Origin: Clostridium thermobutyricum
Lineage (GTDB): Bacteria > Bacillota > Clostridia > Ch29
Direction of reading: 5' to 3'
NCBI GenBank assembly: GCA_016842005.1
Contig: JAENYD010000013.1
Location: 1-64,000 of the forward strand
DNA length: 64,000 bases
Shown here: piece after piece, positions 43,048 to 51,350 of the stretch
Layout: the number at the start of each line of letters is the position of its first letter
How positions within the stretch are numbered: the first letter of the stretch is position 1
Notes under the pieces: generated by a model
Seen by the model: only the letters and a program-made list of their open reading frames with translations
Database searches by the model: none
Told to the model about the DNA's origin: nothing
Translations under genes and position numbers: made by a program

Positions 43048-44011
43048 TAAGTATCCTCCTTTCAATCGCTTTCCTCACATCCAGCTGCACCTTGCACGCT
43101 TTGACCTTTACACCGCTTTCTATCCGGGTGGAACAGCTACCGCATATACCTTCACCACAGCAAATCTGACTGTTGTTTGTCACTACCAGAAAAGGATTGC
43201 CCCTGCTATTATCTATCTCCCTGAGTATATAAAGGTGCTGCTTATCCGACCCGCCGCTGAAAATCAGGTCATAGTCCTCATACTTCAGATATTTATTTAT
43301 TACTGTCAGTCCCTGTTTTGAAATGATATCAAGTTCTTCAATCTCACAGCAGGTTTCCCCTATATAGTCTTTTATAAATACTGCCCCGACTTTCCCCGGG
43401 TCTGCCAGGATTTTAACCCTGTTATTGTGCTTATGCAGAGTTCTCACAACTTGAGCGGCGGGTGCCTGGCCTATACCCCTGGCTATAACCAGACAGTTGC
43501 CTCCTTTAATACATTTCAAATACCGCTGTCCCAAAATGCCGTTCCAATAAGGACCGCGAACAATAATTCTATCGTTTATATCCTGCAGGGCTTTGGTCTT
43601 GGCTCCTGCCACCTGCATTGCCACATCTATTTCATTCTTTACCGTATTCACCGTCATAACCGACATGGGAACATCAAAAAAACCGGGTCTTTCTTTACCT
43701 CTCAGAAAAACATAGGCTCCAGGGTTATCCAGTTCTCTTGACATTGTCCTGGTCACCTTTAGTTTTATTACAAATGTATCAGGAGAAATCTCCTTCTTAT
43801 CCACCAGTTCAGCTTCATAACTTCCCCTTGTCCCCCTGCTCCTGTATCCTGCCCAGGCATATTCCTGAAAAATACAGACACCCCTCCAATTGCAGTCACA
43901 AAACTGTTTCCCCTGTAAATGGGAACAGGTTATACATTCACCGGTTTCTGCCAGAAAACAGGGACAGTACTCGCTTCCTGCATCTACGCATTCCAGTTTT
44001 CTTTTAGCCAC
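43040..44011 (-). CDS. PyrK-like FAD/[2Fe-2S] electron-transfer protein with Cys-rich N-terminus
   Basis: 323 residues. Residues 8-46 have eight cysteines in pairs, enough for Fe-S clusters. Then come a ferredoxin-reductase barrel and NAD-binding domain like PyrK (IARGIGQAPAAQV), and a [2Fe-2S] site CCGEGICGSC...C near the C-terminus. It should move electrons between NAD(P)H or ferredoxin and its flavoprotein neighbour. No pyrD gene is adjacent, so it is not a standard dihydroorotate dehydrogenase part. The GTG start has GGGGGTGAT upstream. Confidence 0.85.
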   Translation of the reverse strand: MAKRKLECVDAGSEYCPCFLAETGECITCSHLQGKQFCDCNWRGVCIFQEYAWAGYRSRGTRGSYEAELVDKKEISPDTFVIKLKVTRTMSRELDNPGAYVFLRGKERPGFFDVPMSVMTVNTVKNEIDVAMQVAGAKTKALQDINDRIIVRGPYWNGILGQRYLKCIKGGNCLVIARGIGQAPAAQVVRTLHKHNNRVKILADPGKVGAVFIKDYIGETCCEIEELDIISKQGLTVINKYLKYEDYDLIFSGGSDKQHLYILREIDNSRGNPFLVVTNNSQICCGEGICGSCSTRIESGVKVKACKVQLDVRKAIERRILNG

Positions 44012-44097
44012 TATATCACCCCCATACTGTGGAGCTCGCTGATGATTGTATGATCGCCCCACAATATCAGGTTATTTTATAGAATATTTTTTGTTAC

Positions 44098-44400
44098 AAA
44101 AAAAAAAGCAGTTACACCATTACTCCGGCGCAACCGTACGTATCCCTCCCGTTTCAATTGTAAGCCAACGGACGCTATATAATCTTTCTTATAAAATCGC
44201 TATTTGTTCGAATGAGGTCTTACCCCTCCCGAAGCGACTTTGCTTTAAGGCGGGCGTATATTTGCCTGAAGTAAAATGCGATAAGAGATTTTCGATACCA
44301 AAGAGAAATACATCCTGCCCTTTAAAATCTCAGCATTTTACGAAGGTAAATAGCCCGGTAAGCAGGAGCGAGGGACGTGGTAAGACCAGGACTATTTATT
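44098..44400 (-). ncRNA. large structured RNA candidate with intrinsic terminator
   Basis: The whole 44063-44489 gap lacks a protein gene. On the minus strand it ends in a strong terminator (stem arms 44108-44118 and 44127-44135, ten Ts at 44098-44107). A long-range pair GGTCTTACC/GGTAAGACC joins 44216-44224 with 44379-44387. A long hairpin pairs 44271-44279 with 44333-44341 (9 bp) and 44285-44292 with 44324-44331 (8 bp). The 5' end is uncertain, near 44400-44440. No known family recognised. Confidence 0.6.
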
Positions 44401-44448
44401 AGCGATACATAAACATAAACTACATAGCACCCCGATTGGTTTAACTAA

Positions 44449-44479
44449 CATTCAGTCGGAGCAAAACTCCGCCTGAATG
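44449..44479 (-). terminator. hairpin after first dacF gene
   Basis: Stem CATTCAG-CGGAG / CTCCG-CTGAATG with a 5-base loop, 11 bases past the stop; little T-run. Confidence 0.6.
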
Positions 44480-44489
44480 AAGTTTCACT

Positions 44490-45617
44490 TTACCGTTTCA
44501 GTAATTTATTTAGTATATCCCGTCCCGACCTCATGAACCCTTTCTCTTTAACTTCTTCCTGAGCAATCAGATTGGCCCTGGCCAGAACCTCACCTTCAAG
44601 CTCAACTCTTACTTCCCCGGCCTTCTGCCCCTTTACCACCGGTGCTTCAAGATAATCAACCCACTCTTCCTCAACCTTTACCCGCTCCTTCTCTTCACCG
44701 GTCAACGGTACCATCAGCAGCCTGTCTGTAACCACTCTTATTCTTTCCTTCTTACCGTTTGATACCGCCACTGTTTTTACAAACTGGCCTTTTTCATAGT
44801 AGATAACCGGTTGGTATGCATTAAAGGCATATTCCAGCAGACTTACGGATTCCTGCCACATCGTCCCGCAGTTCAATACTACAGAAACCAGCTGCCATCC
44901 ATTCCGGGTTGCGGATGCCACCAGACATCTGCCCGCCCTTCTGGTGTATCCGGTCTTAACACCATCGCCCCCCTCCATCTGCCAGAGAAGCTTATTCTTG
45001 TTCTTCAGTACCCTGCTGTAATCTCTGCCCCACCAGGGAATCTTTTTTTGTTTGGTGGACACAATCCTGGCAAATACCTGGTTGCGCAACCCGTAGGATG
45101 CGATTTTAGCCAGGTCCCCGGCGGTGGTATAGTGATGCACATCGTCCAGCCCGTGGGGGTTAACAAAGTTTGTGTTGTATGCACCTATCTCCACTGCTTT
45201 CTGGTTCATCATCAAGGCAAAACCTTCGGTGCTTCCTCCGACATGTTCCGCAATTGCCACAGCGGCATCGTTTCCTGACTGGAGCATAAGACCGTACAAA
45301 AGGTCTTCAAGGGAAAGCCGTTCTCCGGCTTGAAGATAGATTGAAGAACCCCCGGTGTTCTGGGCCTTCAGGCTGGCGATCACAATATCGTTTATATTTC
45401 CGTTCTCAATAGCAGTGATGGCTGTCATGATTTTTGTAGTACTGGCCATGGGAAGCCTTTCATCCATGTTTTTCCCATACAGTACCCTTCCCGATACGAC
45501 ATCCATTACTACCGCTGCCCTGGCTGACGGTGCCACGTCCTGGGCATCTGCTGACTGCATTATGACAAGATTTATAGCCAGGGATATAATCAATGTCACC
45601 AGGCCATATTTTCTCAA
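44490..45617 (-). CDS. D-alanyl-D-alanine carboxypeptidase (DacF/PBP5 type)
   Basis: 375 residues. Signal peptide, then active-site SxxK in ASTTKIMTA, SxN in MLQSGNDAAVAI and KTG in GVKTGYTRRAGRCL. The C-terminal PBP5 domain and amphipathic anchor follow. It trims peptidoglycan stem peptides outside the membrane. Start is TTG behind GGGAGGT. It follows the sporulation gene ytfJ, so a role in spore cortex formation is plausible. A paralogue lies at 51351. Confidence 0.93.
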   Translation of the reverse strand: MRKYGLVTLIISLAINLVIMQSADAQDVAPSARAAVVMDVVSGRVLYGKNMDERLPMASTTKIMTAITAIENGNINDIVIASLKAQNTGGSSIYLQAGERLSLEDLLYGLMLQSGNDAAVAIAEHVGGSTEGFALMMNQKAVEIGAYNTNFVNPHGLDDVHHYTTAGDLAKIASYGLRNQVFARIVSTKQKKIPWWGRDYSRVLKNKNKLLWQMEGGDGVKTGYTRRAGRCLVASATRNGWQLVSVVLNCGTMWQESVSLLEYAFNAYQPVIYYEKGQFVKTVAVSNGKKERIRVVTDRLLMVPLTGEEKERVKVEEEWVDYLEAPVVKGQKAGEVRVELEGEVLARANLIAQEEVKEKGFMRSGRDILNKLLKR

Positions 45618-45640
45618 CTGTCAAACCTCCCTCTGCACAT

Positions 45641-45667
45641 AAAAAAGAGTGAACCACACTCTTTTTT
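45641..45667. terminator. bidirectional terminator at end of ytfJ
   Basis: 11-bp stem AAAAAAGAGTG / CACTCTTTTTT overlapping the ytfJ stop. Confidence 0.88.
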
Positions 45668-46103
45668 AATGTACCTCCTCTTTTACCCTTTCCTTTGTAC
45701 CGTCATTATTCTTTCTTTTCCTAAAGGAGGCCTGCAGTTCTTCAATAACCTGCGGAGCCAGGTCTATTATCCTTTCCACCATGCCGCTGCTATTGGCGGG
45801 TAAAAGTTTTATATGTTCTTTTCCCACCACCATAAAGGCTACCGGCTGAACTGAAACTCCTGCTCCCGTACCTCCCGCAAAGGGCATTTTGGAATTTCCC
45901 TGCTCCCTTTCTCCTCCCTTCATCTCATATTCTCCCCCTCCGGAGGCAAAGCCCAGGCTTATCCTTGAAATGGGAATTACGACTGTACCATCTATTGTTT
46001 CAACCGGTTCACCAACTATGGTGTTAACATCAACGATTTCCTTCAGACTCTCCATGGTCGTCTGCATCAGAGCCTCAATAGGATGCTCAGCCAATTCAAT
46101 CAC
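45666..46103 (-). CDS. ytfJ: GerW family sporulation protein YtfJ
   Basis: 145 residues: conserved start HPIEALMQTTMESLKEIVDVNTIVG, the FASGGGEY and FAGGTGAGVSVQPVAF motifs. YtfJ/GerW is needed for normal spore germination in B. subtilis. The GTG start overlaps the end of the DUF2953 gene, so the two are coupled. Confidence 0.95.
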   Translation of the reverse strand: MIELAEHPIEALMQTTMESLKEIVDVNTIVGEPVETIDGTVVIPISRISLGFASGGGEYEMKGGEREQGNSKMPFAGGTGAGVSVQPVAFMVVGKEHIKLLPANSSGMVERIIDLAPQVIEELQASFRKRKNNDGTKERVKEEVH

Positions 46104-46722
46104 CGTCCTTTATTTTTGCTTTTAATGCTTTAAAACCCGCAATAATAGCATGGCCTATTTTAAAACTTAATATGCAATCAAATTGGGTGGTCAGCGCTAT
46201 TCTCTCAAAATCAGGCTTTATATCGACTTTAAACTGTTCCAGTATCCTGCATCTCCTGTTTATGAATGCTATTACAATGGTCTTTACATTCCACAGAAGG
46301 CCGGAGATAATCCCGGTTAAAGCGGCATCCCCTGTACCGATCCCTGTTTCCCATTTAAAATACCGGACTGTTGTTTTACCCGTAATATAACGAAAAGCTT
46401 CCATATAATTCCCTATCATCTCTTTAACCTGCCGGATTTTTTCGATTATCACGCTGAGACTTAAAATCCGGCCTGTTTCCTTCACCGGCCGTCCCCCTCC
46501 GGAAACTTCCATTTCCTCTTCCAGCCTCATAGCCGGCTTGCTGCCGGAAGCAACCATTTCAATCACATTTATCTCCCTTTTAACGCTGACCAGACCATGG
46601 AGTGTTGAAAAAACCACTACTATTTCATCGTTAATCCCATCCTTTAGATATGTAAATCTTATATTAATCTTTAAAAACCCGAATACAACGCAGAGAAACC
46701 CCAGGATCACCAGGAATGCCAT
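46096..46722 (-). CDS. DUF2953 family membrane-associated protein
   Basis: 208 residues. One N-terminal hydrophobic helix (MAFLVILGFLCVVFGF) then an extracytoplasmic or cytoplasmic domain; DUF2953 proteins are regularly found beside ytfJ and scpAB in Clostridia. Function unknown. ATG at 46722 is chosen for CAGGGGGG upstream. Confidence 0.85.
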   Translation of the reverse strand: MAFLVILGFLCVVFGFLKINIRFTYLKDGINDEIVVVFSTLHGLVSVKREINVIEMVASGSKPAMRLEEEMEVSGGGRPVKETGRILSLSVIIEKIRQVKEMIGNYMEAFRYITGKTTVRYFKWETGIGTGDAALTGIISGLLWNVKTIVIAFINRRCRILEQFKVDIKPDFERIALTTQFDCILSFKIGHAIIAGFKALKAKIKDGD

Positions 46723-46766
46723 CTCATGCCCCCCTGAATTCATAGTCATGTATATTTTTGCCTGCA

Positions 46767-46801
46767 ATAAAAAAAATACACGCTTGCTCAGCATGTATTT
46801 T
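46767..46801 (-). terminator. terminator after scpB
   Basis: Stem AAATACA-GCT / AGC-TGTATTT with eight Ts on the minus strand, overlapping the scpB stop. Confidence 0.82.
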
Positions 46802-47333
46802 CATCCTCCAGGTAGGATATCTGTTCTTCAATAAGCTCCGGAAGCTCTTTTAACGATTTAAAACCGAAATATTTCAGAAACTCCAGGGTAGTGCCGTATA
46901 ATATGGGCCTGCCCACCGTATCCATCCTGTCCACTTCGCATATAAGTCTTTTCTCAATAAGCGTGGCTAGGGCCCGTTCGGATTTGACACCCCTGATATT
47001 CTCGATTTCAGCCCTGGTTATAGGCTGATTGTAAGCTATTATTGCAAGAGTCTCAAGGGCTGCCTGGGAAAGTCCCTGTTTCCTTCTGGGAGAATATAGT
47101 TTCTGCAGAAACTCATAGTGTTCGGGGCGGGTTGCAAACTGAAAATGCCCGTCAGCTTCGATTATCTGGATACCTCTTCTGTCAAAATTAAAACGGTCTT
47201 TCATTTCTCTTACTATGACAAGGGCTTCTTTGTTATCAATTTCCAAAACCATGGCTATATCCCTCAAAGCAACCGGATCTCCCGATGCAAAAAGCAGTGA
47301 TTCGATTATGCTCTCCATTTCTTTTCTGTCCAT
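46788..47333 (-). CDS. scpB: Segregation and condensation protein B
   Basis: 181 residues: paired winged helices with ESLLFASGDPVALRDIA and LETLAIIAYNQPITRAEIENIRGVKSERAL. ScpB dimers join ScpA at the SMC ring. It begins directly after scpA. Condensin subunit Smc is not in the window. Confidence 0.96.
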   Translation of the reverse strand: MDRKEMESIIESLLFASGDPVALRDIAMVLEIDNKEALVIVREMKDRFNFDRRGIQIIEADGHFQFATRPEHYEFLQKLYSPRRKQGLSQAALETLAIIAYNQPITRAEIENIRGVKSERALATLIEKRLICEVDRMDTVGRPILYGTTLEFLKYFGFKSLKELPELIEEQISYLEDENTC

Positions 47334-47335
47334 AC

Positions 47336-48094
47336 CTATCTCCAGCCTTCATTTACCCTTTCTCTGATGATAATTCTCCCCCATATCCGGTCCTGTTTAA
47401 CAATAATCATTCTCAGTCTTATCAGTTCCAGCATGGCGATAAAGGTAATAACAACATCTGTCCTTCCGGTATCTTCATCAAACAGGTCGTCAAAGCTGAT
47501 TTCCTTTTTTTCTGCCAGCCTGCCCCTGATAAAATGAATTTTGTCTGTCACAGATATTTCTTCCCTCCGGACACTCTTTTTCAGGTCCAGATCATCATTG
47601 TACAGGTTTTTGTATCTTGCCATTACCTTGTTGAAAGCCCTGCATAAATCAATAAAATCAAGGTCAACCAGTTCGGGTTCCCATTCTATATATTCGACCT
47701 GGGGCTCAGGTTCTTTGAATAAGCGTTTCTGGAATTTATCCTCCCGTTTTTTCAATTCTTCGGTAATACTCTTGTACTTACGGTATTCTATAAGCCTGTC
47801 CACAAGCTGTTGCCTCGGATCTATTTCCTCCTCTTCATTATCATCCTGCTGGGGCAACAGCATTTTGGACTTTATCTGAATAAGGGTGGCGGCCATCACA
47901 AGAAACTCGCTGGCAGTATCCACATCAAAAAAATCAATGTCATCAAGATATTCTAGGTACTGCGTGGTTATTTCAGCAATGGGAATATCGTAGATATCAA
48001 CCTCGTTTTTCTCAATCAAATGAAACAGCAAGTCAAAGGGGCCTTCAAAAACCTCCAGTTTGACCCTGTAAGACATTTTTACCCGTTCCATCAT
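47336..48094 (-). CDS. scpA: Segregation and condensation protein A (kleisin)
   Basis: 252 residues. Start YRVKLEVFEGPFDLLFHLIEKNEVDIYDIPI, helical kleisin N-domain, FLVMAATLIQIKSKMLLP and a C-terminal winged helix. It closes the SMC ring. Start ATG overlaps trpS by 4 bases; a later ATG at 48076 is an alternative. Confidence 0.96.
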   Translation of the reverse strand: MMERVKMSYRVKLEVFEGPFDLLFHLIEKNEVDIYDIPIAEITTQYLEYLDDIDFFDVDTASEFLVMAATLIQIKSKMLLPQQDDNEEEEIDPRQQLVDRLIEYRKYKSITEELKKREDKFQKRLFKEPEPQVEYIEWEPELVDLDFIDLCRAFNKVMARYKNLYNDDLDLKKSVRREEISVTDKIHFIRGRLAEKKEISFDDLFDEDTGRTDVVITFIAMLELIRLRMIIVKQDRIWGRIIIRERVNEGWR

Positions 48095-49077
48095 TTGAGA
48101 TTCATTTTCCTCCTGACTTCCTCAAGGGTTTTTACTGCATTCTCCCGGGCTTTTTTTGCCCCTTCTATAAGTACATCCCTTACATAATCAGGATTAGCCT
48201 CCAGTTCCCGTCTTCTTCGGTTTATGGGACTGATAAACTCAACCAGATTCTGGGCCAGCCTCTTCTTGCAATCTACGCAACCTATTTTGCCTCTTCTACA
48301 GGCCTCCTCCGTTTCCTCCAGGTCAGACAGTCGGGTAAATACCTTGTGGAACGCATATACCGAACAGACTTCCGGGTTCCCCGGATCGGTTTTCTTTATG
48401 CGCTGAGGGTCGGTCACCATCTGACTGGTTTTCTTCAGAATTTCTTCAGGGCTATCCGAAAGATATATGGCATTGTTATAACTCTTGCTCATTTTTCTTC
48501 CGTCAAGTCCCGGCAAGACCTTGGCCTCGGTCAAAAGCGCCTGGGGTTCGGGGAAGGTATCACCGTAAATATAATTAAACCTCCTGGCAATCTCCCTGCT
48601 CAATTCCAGGTGGGGCAACTGGTCTTCACCCACGGGTACATACCTCGCCTTGCATATCAATATATCCGCCGCCTGAAGACAGGGATATCCCAGGAAACCG
48701 AAGGTTGCAATATTCTTACCCTCCAGTTGCTGCAGCTGGTCTTTGTAAGTGGGACACCTTTCAAGCCATGAAACAGGGGTAACCATGGAAAGCAGCAGAA
48801 ACAGCTCTGAGATCTCTTTAATATCCGACTGAATATACATTGTACATTTTCCCGGGTCCAGACCGGCACTTAGCCAGTCTAAAGCTACTTCCATGATATT
48901 GTCCTGCAATTCACCGGTATCTTCATAGCCGGTGGTCAGGGCATGCCAGTCAACTATAGAATGGTAGCTTGTGTACTCTTCCTGGAGCTTCACCCAGTTT
49001 TCCAGAGCTCCGAAATAATTGCCCAGATGCAGCTTTCCGGTCGGTCGCATTCCGCTCATAATTATCCCTTTTGTCAT
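48091..49077 (-). CDS. trpS: Tryptophanyl-tRNA synthetase
   Basis: 328 residues. HIGH-like motif GKLHLGNYFG, KMSKS motif GRKMSKSYNN, and class Ic fold. A CxxC site near the end (GKIGCVDCKKRL) is common in this family. GGAGGAATAGCC precedes ATG. No T-box leader is seen in the 92-base gap upstream. Confidence 0.96.
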   Translation of the reverse strand: MTKGIIMSGMRPTGKLHLGNYFGALENWVKLQEEYTSYHSIVDWHALTTGYEDTGELQDNIMEVALDWLSAGLDPGKCTMYIQSDIKEISELFLLLSMVTPVSWLERCPTYKDQLQQLEGKNIATFGFLGYPCLQAADILICKARYVPVGEDQLPHLELSREIARRFNYIYGDTFPEPQALLTEAKVLPGLDGRKMSKSYNNAIYLSDSPEEILKKTSQMVTDPQRIKKTDPGNPEVCSVYAFHKVFTRLSDLEETEEACRRGKIGCVDCKKRLAQNLVEFISPINRRRRELEANPDYVRDVLIEGAKKARENAVKTLEEVRRKMNLK

Positions 49078-49169
49078 TGGCTATTCCTCCTGTTCACTTT
49101 CTATATAATTATATTCTTTTTATATTCTATATCCGATGGCTACCGTCACTAATACTTCCGTCCTATTTA

Positions 49170-49790
49170 TCAGAAAAATAACCCTGTAACAGTCGTTATA
49201 ATGAAATTCAACAATCCGATAATAGGGTTCAGAACCGCCCATAATAATCTGTTTCCCAGGAACACCACCAGCAGAAAAATCATCTGTATCTGGCCGTGCC
49301 TCTGACTTAAGGCGAGGGCTTTCCCCGGAGGCAGCAATGTTTCAAGTATCCTGGAACCGTCCAGGGGATATACAGGTATCAGATTGAACACAGCAATAAC
49401 CAGGCTGTACAGATAAACCGTCTGCAACAGTACCACGGCAGGACCGTACATGGACAGTATTCCTGAGCCCATAATCAGCCTTACCACAAAGGCAAGAACT
49501 ATGCCGGACAGTGGACCTGCCAGGGCCACATAAAGCATTCCCTTTCTCCGGTCTTTAAAATACATGGGGCTTGTGGGAACGGGTTTTGCCCAGCCCAGTC
49601 TGACCAGAAGCAGCATCAAAAACCCGAGGGGATCTATGTGGACCAGGGGATTCAGGGTCAGTCTTCCCCGGTTACGGGGTGTAGGGTCTCCCAGCATGTC
49701 CGCCACCTTGGCATGACTGTATTCGTGAACGGTCAGAACTATGACGATTGCCGGTATAGTGTATATCAGGTTTTGTATATTCATACCCAT
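49170..49790 (-). CDS. Site-2 protease (M50) family membrane protein
   Basis: 206 residues. Zinc motif VLTVHEYSHAKVAD (HExxH), then NRGRLTLNPLVHIDPLG and the second Asp in VFNLIPVYPLDGSRILE. It is a YwhC/YydH-like rhomboid-size intramembrane metalloprotease. Substrate unknown. It starts 3 bases after the CCA enzyme gene. Confidence 0.92.
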   Translation of the reverse strand: MGMNIQNLIYTIPAIVIVLTVHEYSHAKVADMLGDPTPRNRGRLTLNPLVHIDPLGFLMLLLVRLGWAKPVPTSPMYFKDRRKGMLYVALAGPLSGIVLAFVVRLIMGSGILSMYGPAVVLLQTVYLYSLVIAVFNLIPVYPLDGSRILETLLPPGKALALSQRHGQIQMIFLLVVFLGNRLLWAVLNPIIGLLNFIITTVTGLFF

Positions 49791-49793
49791 ATT

Positions 49794-51044
49794 CTAGAGC
49801 CCTCCTTTGTTCACCAGTTTCAGCAGGACCTGGATTTGTCCGTTCATGTCCCTTATCTCTCTATTATATATTTCTCTCTTTGCATTATCCAGCAAATATT
49901 TATAAATCTGCCCCGGTGGTATCCCCATTTTATTCAGGTGGTTACCGGTGATATAAACAGGAAACCTTTTCACCCGGGTCAAATACCTCTGAATATTCTT
50001 TTTATAACAGACTGAAGTTTCTACCAGTTTCAGGTAATCAAGCACTTCGTCATCTACGCCCCAAAAAAGCGTGTAAAGACTGTAATTATCCAGGACCCTT
50101 TCTCTTACAAATTTACCGATCCCTTCTTCCCGTTTGCGCAGTTTTTTCAGTTGCAGGGCTTTTTTCGAATAAACAGCCAACATTTCCCGTAACCCGGCAT
50201 GGTCAATATCCTCTAATAGTGCCAGGGCCACATACAAGGGCTGTCCGGAAGCATTGCAGGATACCCGTTCCATCTTTTCATAAGTGGTGACAGATATATC
50301 CGCCCCGGGAAAAAGAAGTTCCCATAGATCCAGGACCACCAATTCCTCAACTGAATGCCGGGGGCCTGTTTCTGAAAATAGGAGATTAATCTCCCGGGCA
50401 ACTCTTTCCCTGCTCAACAGCAGGGGAAACCCGCCCTTAATGGACTGTATCATCAGATTTTTTGTACGGGTATCTATCCGAAACCGATAGCGGTGTTGAA
50501 ACCTGATACACCGGAAAATCCTGCTGGGGTCATCTATAAAGCTTTTGTCGTGTATCAGCCGGAGCACGCCGTGTTTCAGGTCCTCCAGTCCCCCGAAATA
50601 ATCCAAAATCTCCCCGTAATCCCCGGGACTCAATCCCATGGCCATGGCATTTATGGTGAAATCCCTTCTGTACAGGTCATCATAAATATCTGAAAATTGT
50701 ACCCGGGGCAGCACAGCGGGGCGGGGATAGAACTCCTTCCGGGCTGTGGCAAGGTCTACCCTGAACCCCTCATGCAGTTCGACTGTCGCTGTCCCGAACC
50801 CGGGGTATACACGAATACTCCGGCTGTCGCCCCATATGACATTAGCCAGTCTTATGGCATCTCCCACTACAGTGATATCCAGGTCCTTTACCCGGTTGTC
50901 AATTAAGATATCCCTTACCGATCCCCCTACCAGATATGCCTTGCAGTTTAGATGCCGGGAATGCCTTCCTACTGTCATCAATATATTTATTATCTCGGAG
51001 GGCAATCTCTCCACTCTCTTTTGCATATTCAGCTTTTCATGCAC
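49794..51044 (-). CDS. cca: CCA tRNA nucleotidyltransferase/poly(A) polymerase family
   Basis: 416 residues. Catalytic head YLVGGSVRDILIDNRVKDLDITVVGDA (G-S-x10-D-x-D), then RDFTINAMAMGL and the Arg motif DPSRIFRCIRFQHRYRF. All six tRNAs in the window encode CCA, so this enzyme is likely for repair. GTG at 51044 is used; ATG at 51026 is possible. Ribosome site is weak. Confidence 0.92.
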   Translation of the reverse strand: MHEKLNMQKRVERLPSEIINILMTVGRHSRHLNCKAYLVGGSVRDILIDNRVKDLDITVVGDAIRLANVIWGDSRSIRVYPGFGTATVELHEGFRVDLATARKEFYPRPAVLPRVQFSDIYDDLYRRDFTINAMAMGLSPGDYGEILDYFGGLEDLKHGVLRLIHDKSFIDDPSRIFRCIRFQHRYRFRIDTRTKNLMIQSIKGGFPLLLSRERVAREINLLFSETGPRHSVEELVVLDLWELLFPGADISVTTYEKMERVSCNASGQPLYVALALLEDIDHAGLREMLAVYSKKALQLKKLRKREEGIGKFVRERVLDNYSLYTLFWGVDDEVLDYLKLVETSVCYKKNIQRYLTRVKRFPVYITGNHLNKMGIPPGQIYKYLLDNAKREIYNREIRDMNGQIQVLLKLVNKGGL

Positions 51045-51114
51045 TTCCCATCAACTGACCTTCCTGATATACTATACAAATTCCCATGGATATATATTAC
51101 CACATATTTCTCCG

Positions 51115-51176
51115 GGTTTCCACGCACGGTTGAACCGGACCGGCCAATCCTGTCCGGGGATGCATACACGGAAACC
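51115..51176. repeat. nested inverted repeat upstream of cca
   Basis: GGTTTCC/GGAAACC outer arms (51115-51121, 51170-51176) and CCGGAC/GTCCGG inner arms (51135-51140, 51152-51157). A small palindrome CGGTTGAACCG is inside. It could form an RNA element or mark an operator. Confidence 0.45.
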
Positions 51177-51199
51177 ATTGTTTTAGATAAAATTATTTC

Positions 51200-51228
51200 T
51201 AAAAATAAAGACCGGGCATAAGCCCGGT
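51200..51228 (-). terminator. terminator after second dacF
   Basis: Stem ACCGGGC / GCCCGGT then TTTATTTTTAG on the minus strand. Confidence 0.85.
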
Positions 51229-51234
51229 ATACTC

Positions 51235-51345
51235 CTCTCCGGTCCTATGCCCGTACCTGGTCAGACAAGCAGGATATCTGGCTTCCGCCGGGGGTTTCAA
51301 CCTCCGTCTGAAGCGCAGGAACACTGCCTTTTTTATTTACCGGCA
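51235..51345 (-). ncRNA. structured region between dacF stop and terminator
   Basis: On the minus strand TCAGAC (near 51330) can pair with GTCTGA (near 51265), and GGAGGTT-GAAACCCCC forms a small inner stem. The stretch is GC-rich and lies before the dacF terminator. It may be a 3' UTR element or a separate small RNA. No family recognised. Confidence 0.3.
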
Positions 51346-51350
51346 CTATT

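Noticed and set aside
43040-44011. Dihydroorotate dehydrogenase electron-transfer subunit pyrK
   Set aside because: There is no pyrD or other pyr gene nearby, and the eight-Cys N-terminal extension is not part of PyrK.
44120-44160. Group II intron domain V resemblance (ACGTACGGTT) in the structured RNA
   Set aside because: The matching 5' strand with the catalytic AGC triad is absent and the 3' end is an intrinsic terminator.
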